Shown here piece by piece: positions 8,591 to 15,444 of a stretch of DNA of 42,719 nucleotides. A model generated the notes under the pieces. The model was not told the origin of the DNA. It saw only the letters and a list, made by a program, of their open reading frames with translations, and made no database searches. Made by a program: the position numbers and the translations under genes. Source of the stretch: Treponema sp. Lineage in GTDB: Bacteria; Spirochaetota; Spirochaetia; Treponematales; Breznakiellaceae. The stretch lies in assembly GCA_009780855.1 (NCBI GenBank), contig WQZG01000023.1, positions 1 to 42,719 on the forward strand. The letters are read 5' to 3'. Position 1 is the stretch's first letter, and each line of letters begins with the position of its first letter.

Positions 8591-9251
8591 ATTTAAAAAA
8601 TCCGAACTTGCTGAATTTGTGCCACTTACCGGAGTTTTTTCTTGAACCTTCGTCGATTATTTTAAAAAACCAGGAAGCAAACTCTTTTTCCTGGCCTGCC
8701 TCCGCGGCGGTAAATCCCAGAACATGGAACGGCTCGGCAGCCGACCCGGACAGCAGTTCCTGGCCAAGGGCCCTGAACGAAGCCGCGGCAGACCCGCCGA
8801 AAAAATCCGACAACGATTCGCCGCCGCCGGATACGGTTTCCGGAACCGCCAAAGCGATGGTTCCGCTGCCCCTTGCCCTAAAATATATGGCCAGCTCCCG
8901 GATTAAAAAAAACCATCCCTTGATTTGTGTATTTACATGGGTCTCGATATCGGCCGGAACAAGGGATTCCGCGGGTTTAAACATGGCAGGGGGCAGGCAG
9001 ATCAAAAGCGCGTCATTGATTTGACCCAGCCAGTTCTCGGCAGAAAGTATAAGGGTACGGGCAGAAATTGAACTGCCCGGATTCCAGGAAAGCGGAATCC
9101 GTTTTGAGGAATTGGGCGCGGTTTGTTTGCCGGGAATTGCGGCGCTGTAAATATTGGCGGCCGCGTATTTTTCAACCCGCTTCTCTGCTTCCGCAGCCGC
9201 AGCCATAAACAGGGGAGATTCATTGCCGGCCAAAAAAATTCCGCGGGTCAT
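8589..9251 (-). CDS. Degenerate short-chain-dehydrogenase-like protein
   Basis: A 220-residue protein with no certain function. The middle (about 80-140) follows the classical SDR layout: a hydrophobic strand where the NNAG segment normally lies (DALLICLPP), an Asn-containing helix (HVNTQIKGWFFLIRELA), then GSGTIALAVPE at the strand that usually ends in the catalytic Ser. In the helix that should carry YxxxK the sequence reads GGSAAASFRALGQELLSG, with neither Tyr nor Lys. The N-terminal TGxxxGIG cofactor loop is also not evident. So the fold is probably SDR-like but catalysis is doubtful; it may be a structural or binding protein. It lies in the same direction as the HD protein upstream, 60 bp away. 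Its 3' end abuts the terminator of the convergent secreted-protein gene. Confidence 0.6.
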   Translation of the reverse strand: MTRGIFLAGNESPLFMAAAAEAEKRVEKYAAANIYSAAIPGKQTAPNSSKRIPLSWNPGSSISARTLILSAENWLGQINDALLICLPPAMFKPAESLVPADIETHVNTQIKGWFFLIRELAIYFRARGSGTIALAVPETVSGGGESLSDFFGGSAAASFRALGQELLSGSAAEPFHVLGFTAAEAGQEKEFASWFFKIIDEGSRKNSGKWHKFSKFGFFK

Positions 9252-9311
9252 GAATGGATATTATAATGAAGTAAAAATTTTTTAAAGTCTCATCTTGATA
9301 CTTGTCTCACT

Positions 9312-10499
9312 TCAGCGTCTGCGGCCGCGTCCAAGGATTTTTCCGCTGACCGAGCGGTAAGGGTTTCTCATGTTCCGCAGATAAGTCTGATAGGCAGCGC
9401 TGTTCCGGTAGAAACCGTCCAGGCCCTTGAAAGATGAAGATTCGTCGCAGCGGTACAGTTCCATAAGTGAAGGGAACAGGGGAGAGTTCATGATATCTCC
9501 GGTTTTTGCAGGTGAAAGCCTTGCCAGGGCAGCCGGAAGCATGTGATTTTTTACCAGATAAAAAACATCTTCGATAAAGGCGGAATCAAAATTCAGGCGC
9601 TCCATAAAACGCCGTGCTGTTGCCGCGCCAAGTTCGGCGTGGTGGTCAAAACGATGGCTGCCGGAATCCTCGGCTATGGGTTTACCGGTGTCGTGGAGAA
9701 GAAGCGAAAGGGACAGACGCAGATCGTATACGCCGGAACTGTTTTGTTTGCGGTGCTCAAATGTCTGCAGGGTGTGTTTCCAGGCGTTGCCTTCCGGATG
9801 GAATTCCTTGGCATGATCGGCGTTATCAAGAAGGGCGATCTCCGGCCAGAATTTTTGCAGGAAACCCGATGACTTAAGAAACTCAAGCCCCCGATCCGGT
9901 CTGGAAGAACACATAAGTCCGATCAGCAGGGCCTGCTGTTTTTCCGCGCCGGGAGGAGATTCATTATCAAATGCGGACCCAAGTGTCTCAATAAAATCGC
10001 GCGGAGGCAAACCGGTTGATCCGTACCTGGCAACAATCAGGGCGCCGTCCATGATTGCCTGCAGGCAGCCTGTACCGGAATCAAGATTTTCCCACCAGGC
10101 AAGTTTTTCCGAATCATCCGGAGCTTTTGCGGACTCGTTCTTTCTTAACAGACGGATATCCGGATAAATTCCTTCTATATCCAAAAAACGTTTGTTCCGC
10201 AAATCCTGCACAAGCGATAAAAGTGAATACGAAGGATTTACAGCTGATTCGCAGCTGTCCCCGCACCTAAAATAATAACGGCGCCCGCCGGAATCCAGGG
10301 AAGCATCCGCCAGGTCAGCGCCGGGAAAATTAAGTTCATCGGCGTAATGTGCCAATTCGCCAAGGCCCGCATCAGTCCAGGCAAACGAAAACGGAAGACT
10401 GCCAAGACCAAGATATTTATCCAGAGCACTGAACGAGAAAAGTCTTGCCTGGTATCCCCTGAACAAAAGGGTCTCGATAATCCCTCCGTCTTTTTCCAT
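9312..10499 (-). CDS. CCA-adding-enzyme-like HD-domain protein with a degenerate nucleotidyltransferase head
   Basis: A 395-residue protein. The C-terminal part matches the neck/body plus HD region of tRNA nucleotidyltransferases: GLEFLKSSGFLQKFWPE, then HTLQTFEH, LSLLLHDTGKP (the HD pair) and HRFDHHAELGAA. HD domains of this class are metal-dependent phosphohydrolases. The N-terminal 110 residues sit where the polymerase head should be, but the glycine loop (GGxVRD) and the metal-binding DxD are absent; the local sequence is PFSFAWTDAG. I therefore expect hydrolase activity, if any, and no CCA addition. The tRNA in this window does not encode CCA, so a true CCA enzyme must exist elsewhere. 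The ATG at 10499 leaves about 85 bp to the divergent chimera gene. Confidence 0.7.
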   Translation of the reverse strand: MEKDGGIIETLLFRGYQARLFSFSALDKYLGLGSLPFSFAWTDAGLGELAHYADELNFPGADLADASLDSGGRRYYFRCGDSCESAVNPSYSLLSLVQDLRNKRFLDIEGIYPDIRLLRKNESAKAPDDSEKLAWWENLDSGTGCLQAIMDGALIVARYGSTGLPPRDFIETLGSAFDNESPPGAEKQQALLIGLMCSSRPDRGLEFLKSSGFLQKFWPEIALLDNADHAKEFHPEGNAWKHTLQTFEHRKQNSSGVYDLRLSLSLLLHDTGKPIAEDSGSHRFDHHAELGAATARRFMERLNFDSAFIEDVFYLVKNHMLPAALARLSPAKTGDIMNSPLFPSLMELYRCDESSSFKGLDGFYRNSAAYQTYLRNMRNPYRSVSGKILGRGRRR

Positions 10500-10566
10500 A
10501 AATAAATATTACCTGTAATTTTATTTTACAAATACCCCTGTTCTATTCAAGATAAAAAAACTCCTG

Positions 10567-10572
10567 TATAAT
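10567..10572 (+). promoter_or_regulatory. -10 box of the chimera/sulfatase operon
   Basis: A perfect TATAAT lies 12 nt before the ATG at 10584, with no good -35 box 16-18 nt upstream. Expected initiation near 10579-10580 leaves only about 5 nt of untranslated leader and no Shine-Dalgarno. This suggests an activator-dependent promoter with a nearly leaderless transcript. Confidence 0.5.
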
Positions 10573-10583
10573 TTTACAACCGT

Positions 10584-11291
10584 ATGAATCCAATGAGATT
10601 TTTTACGAGCAAATTAAAAAAACCGGTACTCTTCAGATTATTTATATCATACGCTTTATTATTTACGATACCGGTAATTATTATCAGTTCAATTCTCCTG
10701 TATTCATTGATTAATACAAATTACAGACGCGTACGTGAAGAATTTGAAGGTAATCTTTTGAATATTTCAGACGTTTTCAATTCAAACACCGAAAAACTAA
10801 CCGAATTCAGCTCTCAATTAATTCAAATGAACTGGGTATTACGGCTGAATATGGCTTCATACGACCTGGGAGATTCATCAGATATTTATACACTCCATCA
10901 ACGGCAAAACGAAATGAATCTGTATAAATCTGTAAATGGATTTGCAGATGATATTGTTATCCTTTTTAGGATCATTTTGCCGCTGTGCATGCCCATACTT
11001 TCTGTACTCGTGCTTTTTTACGCAGTGGGCCAATGGAACAGTTTTTTTAATGCACTGATATTCCTTCCTTCTGGCAAACTCCACCCCCTGCAAATTTTTT
11101 TAAGGCGTGTATTGATAGGGGCCAGCGAGGAATTGGCTGAGGATGTTGCCTCGGGCCTGGAACGCAGCGCAGTTGTTGTACAGCTCCGTTATGCTGCGAT
11201 AATGGTTACTGTATTGCCAATTATTATGGTCTACCCATTTTTGCAAAAATACTTTACCAAAGGTGTCATGGTAGGCGCAATTAAAGGATAA
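10584..11291 (+). CDS. In-frame chimera: AraC-type membrane regulator N-terminus fused to LplC-type sugar permease C-terminus
   Basis: The ORF is intact (235 residues) but is made of two unrelated pieces. Residues 1 to about 127 look like the start of the membrane-anchored AraC regulators that accompany oligosaccharide transporters: a transmembrane helix at about 18-42 followed by an extracytoplasmic region (RRVREEFEGNLL ... NGFADDIVILF). From about residue 128 (near 10965) the sequence becomes the last third of a CUT1 permease of the LplC/YtcP type: RIILPLCMPILSVLVLFYAV, GQWNSFFNAL, then YAAIMVTVLPIIMVYPFL and the typical end KGVMVGAIKG. The regulator's DNA-binding domain and most of the permease are missing, as a deletion between neighbouring genes would produce. 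The sulfatase begins 4 nt after its stop. It can act neither as regulator nor as a complete permease. Confidence 0.85.
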   Translation: MNPMRFFTSKLKKPVLFRLFISYALLFTIPVIIISSILLYSLINTNYRRVREEFEGNLLNISDVFNSNTEKLTEFSSQLIQMNWVLRLNMASYDLGDSSDIYTLHQRQNEMNLYKSVNGFADDIVILFRIILPLCMPILSVLVLFYAVGQWNSFFNALIFLPSGKLHPLQIFLRRVLIGASEELAEDVASGLERSAVVVQLRYAAIMVTVLPIIMVYPFLQKYFTKGVMVGAIKG

Positions 11292-11295
11292 ACTT

Positions 11296-12735
11296 ATGAG
11301 TAAACCCGATATTTTAATTTTCCTAAGCGATCAGCATAACGCCATGCTGACTGGTTTTTCCGGCGACAAAATAGTACGTACTCCGAACATGGATAAACTT
11401 GCTGCGGACGGTACGTTTTTTAAAGCCGCATATACGCCAAGCCCGCTCTGTGTACCTGCGCGGTCCGCATTTCTTTCGGGACTGTTGCCGGAAAAGACGA
11501 TGTGCTTTGAAAATGGCAGTGTACTTCCGGGAGATCGTGCAACATTCATCCATTCAATAGCGGCAGAAGGCTACGAAACCGTACTCTGCGGCCGTATGCA
11601 CTTTATGGGCGAGGATCAGCGGCACGGGTTTACCAAAAGACTGGTAGGCGATATGACGCCTCTTATCTGGGGGCGCGGCGGAGATTTGCGTAAGGATCTG
11701 GGGCCTTACGTTGCGACACTTGCAAACCGTTACGCGAAAGTTGTTGGAGGAGGTACTTCGCCTGTACTTGAATATGACCGCGCCGTAATTGCCGCGGCTC
11801 TGGAATATCTGGCTGCTCCTCACGATAAACCTCAATGTGTGGTAGTTGGTACCTATGGACCCCACCATACCTACGTGGCGCCGCCTGAACTTTTTAAAGA
11901 ATACCTGGAAAAAGTACCGGAGCCGGTTGCAAATGAGAAAAACAGAAACTTCAAACTAAATGAAATTCTGGCAGGTAAAGTGCCGGATCTTCCCGATGAT
12001 ACAAAACACAGGATAAAGGCAGCTTATTACGGTATGATTACCCAACTCGACAGCCAGCTTGGCGAAGTACGCAGTGCATGGGAAGTATATCTTAAACGGC
12101 AAAACAGAGAAGGTGTATTTGTTTACATTTCTGACCATGGAGACCAAATCGGCGAACATGGTTTATATAACAAGACAACCTATTTTGAAGGCTCGGCTGC
12201 GATACCCATGATTTTCGAAGGTTTTGGTGTCCAAAAGGGACGCAGTATTACCGGAGCGGTCAGTCTGCTTGATGTCGGCCCGACTCTTTGTGAAATGATC
12301 GGCGCGGAACCGCTGCCGGAGCAGGACGGCAAAAGCCTCGCTGCACAGCTAGCCGGCGGCCCTGATCAAACTGAACGCAGTGTCTTAAGCGAATTTTTGG
12401 ACAGGTCAGCTTCTCATGGCTTAACTCCAAGCAGAATGATCCGTAAGGGAAAGTGGAAGTATGTCGCTTATGCGGGCTTTGAAAACGAGGATTTAATGTT
12501 TGATATTTCGGCAGACCCCCATGAGCTGCACAATTGTATTTTGGAACACCCCAAAGAAGCGCTTGAACTTCACGATGAAATATACAAAGATTGGGATATT
12601 CCGGGTATAATAAAAAAATCACAGATCATGTTCAAGCACATGCATTTGTTATCCCGGTGGGGCGCCGCAGTAGACGTACCGGAAAGCGAACGATGGCTAA
12701 TTCCGGAGAAGGCAAGACAGCTTCCGGTTATATAA
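11296..12735 (+). CDS. Formylglycine-dependent sulfatase
   Basis: A 479-residue type I sulfatase. Motifs: the metal-binding start DILIFLSDQHNAMLTG, the CxPxR sulfatase signature with Cys52 (CVPARSAFLSG) that an activating enzyme converts to formylglycine, the second metal motif (YISDHGDQIGEHGLYNKTT), and the lower-body end WKYVAYAGFENEDLMFDIS. No signal peptide is visible, so it is probably cytoplasmic and acts on imported sulfated sugars or esters. The AAAGGA before its ATG overlaps the end of the chimera gene, so it was in an operon with the former permease. The exact substrate cannot be read from sequence, and the sulfatase-maturing enzyme is not in the window. Confidence 0.9.
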   Translation: MSKPDILIFLSDQHNAMLTGFSGDKIVRTPNMDKLAADGTFFKAAYTPSPLCVPARSAFLSGLLPEKTMCFENGSVLPGDRATFIHSIAAEGYETVLCGRMHFMGEDQRHGFTKRLVGDMTPLIWGRGGDLRKDLGPYVATLANRYAKVVGGGTSPVLEYDRAVIAAALEYLAAPHDKPQCVVVGTYGPHHTYVAPPELFKEYLEKVPEPVANEKNRNFKLNEILAGKVPDLPDDTKHRIKAAYYGMITQLDSQLGEVRSAWEVYLKRQNREGVFVYISDHGDQIGEHGLYNKTTYFEGSAAIPMIFEGFGVQKGRSITGAVSLLDVGPTLCEMIGAEPLPEQDGKSLAAQLAGGPDQTERSVLSEFLDRSASHGLTPSRMIRKGKWKYVAYAGFENEDLMFDISADPHELHNCILEHPKEALELHDEIYKDWDIPGIIKKSQIMFKHMHLLSRWGAAVDVPESERWLIPEKARQLPVI

Positions 12736-12748
12736 AAAGGAATACATA

Positions 12749-13825
12749 ATGACTATAAAAGAACGGTGGAACGCGGCTATACACTTTCAGCCTGTCGACA
12801 GGCTGGGATTTTGGCCTAAACTTGACAAGGCATATTCCAACCGCTGGGGCCGTAATGCCCAGGAATGGCACAATGAATTCGGAACCGAACATCCGGAAGG
12901 TATAGGGAACGTATATAAAGAAACACGTAAAAAAACCGGATACAGAGAAATAAAAAACGATCATGAACTCATTAACATCTACCAGACAACCGGGGGAGAA
13001 TTGCGCCAGGTTCAGCGTTTTGATGACGGCTCACAAGCCTGGCACCCTGTTGAATTTCCGATTCATACAAAAGCAGATATAGAAGCGATGACAGGCTGGT
13101 ATGCCGATGACAGTATTGAATTTGACAAAGAAGCCTATGAACGTGCAAAAACACAATATAATAAAATCGGGCAAAGCGCCTATACAACGTCAGGTATCGG
13201 ACATTCTCCCCTCCAGCATTTTGTCGAACGGCTGGCCGGTATTGAGAGGGCGCATTACTTGCTTGCCGATTATCCGGATGAAGTACATGAACTATTTGCT
13301 GTCTTTCACGAATATAATTTAAAAAGGATAAAATTCGAAACTGAACACAGTCCGGCAGAATCGCTCGTGCTGGTTGAAAATACCTCGACCACCACAATTT
13401 CACCTTCTCAGTACCAGTCACTCTCATTTTCCGGTATCAAGGAGTATTGTGACATTGCGAAAGCCGGCGGCAAGGACATAATGATCCACATGTGCGGGCA
13501 CTTAAAGCTGCTCCTGCCGTATCTTGCCAAACTGGGCGCATCGTCATTTGAAGCGTTTACCTCCCCGCCGCTGGGAGCTACAACCCTGCTCGATGGCAGG
13601 AGCGCCTGCCCTGATGTTTGTCTTATTGGCGGTACGAACGCCAATGTCTGGCTTTGGCCGGCCGGTAAAATAATCGAATATATCGAACAACAACTGGAAG
13701 CACTGCCAAGCCACAGGGGGATAATAATGTCTTCTGCCGGAGTCATGCCGCCGGCTTGCGCGCCTGAAACCATCAAAGCAGTCAAGCAATGGCTGGACGG
13801 CTATACGCCAAAGTTACGTCAATAA
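12749..13825 (+). CDS. URO-D family protein, corrinoid-methyltransferase (MtaA)-like
   Basis: 358 residues of the uroporphyrinogen-decarboxylase superfamily. The C-terminal half has the zinc-site pattern of methylcobamide:CoM-type methyltransferases, IHMCGHLKLLLPYLAKLG, followed by an acidic active-site strand (SFEAFTSPP) and a Gly-rich strand (CLIGGTNANVW). True HemE motifs such as the N-terminal RQAGRY are missing, so heme synthesis is unlikely. Family members transfer methyl groups or are found in sugar-linked operons with unknown substrates. It starts 13 bp after the sulfatase with AAGGA upstream, in the same operon. A role in removing methyl groups from the same substrate as the sulfatase is conceivable but unproven. 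Confidence 0.75.
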   Translation: MTIKERWNAAIHFQPVDRLGFWPKLDKAYSNRWGRNAQEWHNEFGTEHPEGIGNVYKETRKKTGYREIKNDHELINIYQTTGGELRQVQRFDDGSQAWHPVEFPIHTKADIEAMTGWYADDSIEFDKEAYERAKTQYNKIGQSAYTTSGIGHSPLQHFVERLAGIERAHYLLADYPDEVHELFAVFHEYNLKRIKFETEHSPAESLVLVENTSTTTISPSQYQSLSFSGIKEYCDIAKAGGKDIMIHMCGHLKLLLPYLAKLGASSFEAFTSPPLGATTLLDGRSACPDVCLIGGTNANVWLWPAGKIIEYIEQQLEALPSHRGIIMSSAGVMPPACAPETIKAVKQWLDGYTPKLRQ

Positions 13826-13829
13826 ACAA

Positions 13830-14435
13830 TTGAACAACATACAAATAAATTTCGATCAAAAGCTGGAGAACCAGCTCAGGTTTATAATTGAAATTGACAA
13901 GGCCAAAAAAATAATCCGCAAATCAAGGCTTTTCGATAACAGCCGTTTTGAGAACGATGCCGAACATTCCTGGACCATTGGCATAATGGCTGTTTTATTA
14001 AAAGATTACGCGGATTTTCCGGTAGATATCGAAAAGGTAATTGTTATGCTGCTTATCCATGACATTGTGGAAATTGACGCCGGCGATACATTCCTGTACG
14101 CAAAAGACAGAAGCGAAGCTCACGATAAAGAAAAAATAGCAGCCGAAAGAATTTTTGGAATGCTGGAAGACGAACAAAAAAAATATTTTATTGGCTTATG
14201 GGATGAGTTCGAAGAGAAAAAAACCAACGAGGCCAAATTTGCAGGTGTGTTTGACAGGCTGGAACCATTGCTGCAGAATTATATAACAGAAGGCTATACC
14301 TGGAAAAAACACGGTGTAACGTACGATATGGTTATTGAAAAGAATCTGCAAATCAAAGACATATCAAAAAAACTCTGGGAGTTTTTCCTTAAACTGCTGG
14401 ATGACGCGGTTGAGAAAGGTTATTTAAAACGCTGA
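13830..14435 (+). CDS. HD-domain phosphohydrolase of the YfbR/HDDC2 type
   Basis: 201 residues, nearly the whole length being an HD domain. Metal-binding residues appear in the order His (DAEHSWTIGIMA), HisAsp (LLIHDIVEIDAGDTF) and a late Asp in GVFDRLEPLL. This is the layout of 5'-deoxyribonucleotidases of the YfbR/HDDC2 group, so hydrolysis of nucleoside monophosphates is the best guess. The start is TTG at 13830, only 4 nt after the upstream stop. No good in-frame ATG lies before the conserved N-terminus, and the Shine-Dalgarno is weak, so expression probably depends on translation of the gene before. Its stop overlaps the start of the next gene. Confidence 0.8.
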   Translation: MNNIQINFDQKLENQLRFIIEIDKAKKIIRKSRLFDNSRFENDAEHSWTIGIMAVLLKDYADFPVDIEKVIVMLLIHDIVEIDAGDTFLYAKDRSEAHDKEKIAAERIFGMLEDEQKKYFIGLWDEFEEKKTNEAKFAGVFDRLEPLLQNYITEGYTWKKHGVTYDMVIEKNLQIKDISKKLWEFFLKLLDDAVEKGYLKR

Positions 14436-15247
14436 ATTTACAGATTGACGGGATAAAATTTAAATTAAAAGCGCCCTGGGATTTTTCGTTCCTTAATAAT
14501 TACGGCAGGGTGTTTAAGGTATTCGATGATCAGGACTCCGGTAATATTTGTTTTGGCATAATAAACGGCGATAAAAAATATTTTCTAAAATTCGCGGGAG
14601 CGCCAACTGCCAGGGCCAATGTAAGCCCGGCACAGGCAATTGAGCGGAACAAAAGAAGTGTTTCGGTATACCGGGATTTGGTGCACAAAAATCTTGCGAA
14701 CTTAATTAGCACAGAGGAAACCGGCGGCGGCTTTGCGATGATCTTCGAATGGACAGACGGCGAGTGCATGGGCAAAATGTACCCGCAGTCCCGGGAAAAA
14801 TTCATGCGGATTCCGGAGAAAACAAAACTGCAGGTTTTTAATGATATACTGGCCTTCCATGATCATGCTGCCAAAATGGGATATGTTGCCATCGACTTTT
14901 ATGACGGCAGCATTATGTACGATTTTATTGCCGGCAAAACAGTAATCTGCGATATTGAACTATACGAAAAATCTCCGTATGTAAATCAAATGGGGCGTAT
15001 GTACGGCAGCTCCCGTTTTATGTCGCCGGAGGAATTCAGCCTCGGCGCCGTAATCGACGAAGTAACAAATGTTTACACCATGGGAGCAACGGCATTCGCG
15101 CTGTTCGGCGGCGAGACAGACCGAAGTTTTGAAAAATGGAGACTGAGCCGGGAACTGTACGATGCTGCCAAAATTGCGGTAAGCGATCAAAGAGATCAAA
15201 GACAGCAATCGATAAAACAGTTCATCAATGAATGGATAAAAAATTAA
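14432..15247 (+). CDS. Serine/threonine-protein-kinase-like protein with a probable CTG start
   Basis: A protein of about 271 residues of the small bacterial kinase-like family found in Firmicutes and other gut bacteria. Kinase-type elements: an N-lobe strand with Lys (KYFLKFAGAPTA), hinge-like AMIFEWTDGECMG, catalytic-loop equivalent VAIDFYDGSIMYDF, metal-binding Asp in ICDIELY, and an activation-segment-like SSRFMSPEEFSLGA. A GTG at 14510 would start the protein inside a conserved block. Family-like sequence (KFKLKAPWDFSFLNNYGRVFKVFDD) is already encoded upstream of it. The only reasonable in-frame start before that block is CTG at 14432, overlapping the previous stop (CTGA), with GAAAGG 12 nt upstream. 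Substrate and role are unknown. Confidence 0.75.
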   Translation: MNLQIDGIKFKLKAPWDFSFLNNYGRVFKVFDDQDSGNICFGIINGDKKYFLKFAGAPTARANVSPAQAIERNKRSVSVYRDLVHKNLANLISTEETGGGFAMIFEWTDGECMGKMYPQSREKFMRIPEKTKLQVFNDILAFHDHAAKMGYVAIDFYDGSIMYDFIAGKTVICDIELYEKSPYVNQMGRMYGSSRFMSPEEFSLGAVIDEVTNVYTMGATAFALFGGETDRSFEKWRLSRELYDAAKIAVSDQRDQRQQSIKQFINEWIKN

Positions 15248-15444
15248 ACCCCTCAACACGAATAAATGGTCAGAAAATTCTGCGCAATAACGCGAATGTG
15301 TCGGCCGGCGATTCGTGTCTGACCGCTGTCACATCAAATTAAAAAAGCGCAGCAAAAAATGCCTTAATCCCGGTGTATCCATATCACTTGTTATTATATT
15401 TATCATTTTAATATATATTTAACAATATTAAGCAGGAGAATTAA

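Noticed and set aside
10584-11291. A complete sugar ABC permease
   Set aside because: Only the last third of the permease is present; the conserved N-terminal helices are replaced by regulator sequence.
15248-15444. Possible riboswitch or operator from the words acacgaat/attcgtgt and ggtcaga/tctgacc
   Set aside because: The repeats do not nest into one stem and pair only in crossed order; too short to support a call.
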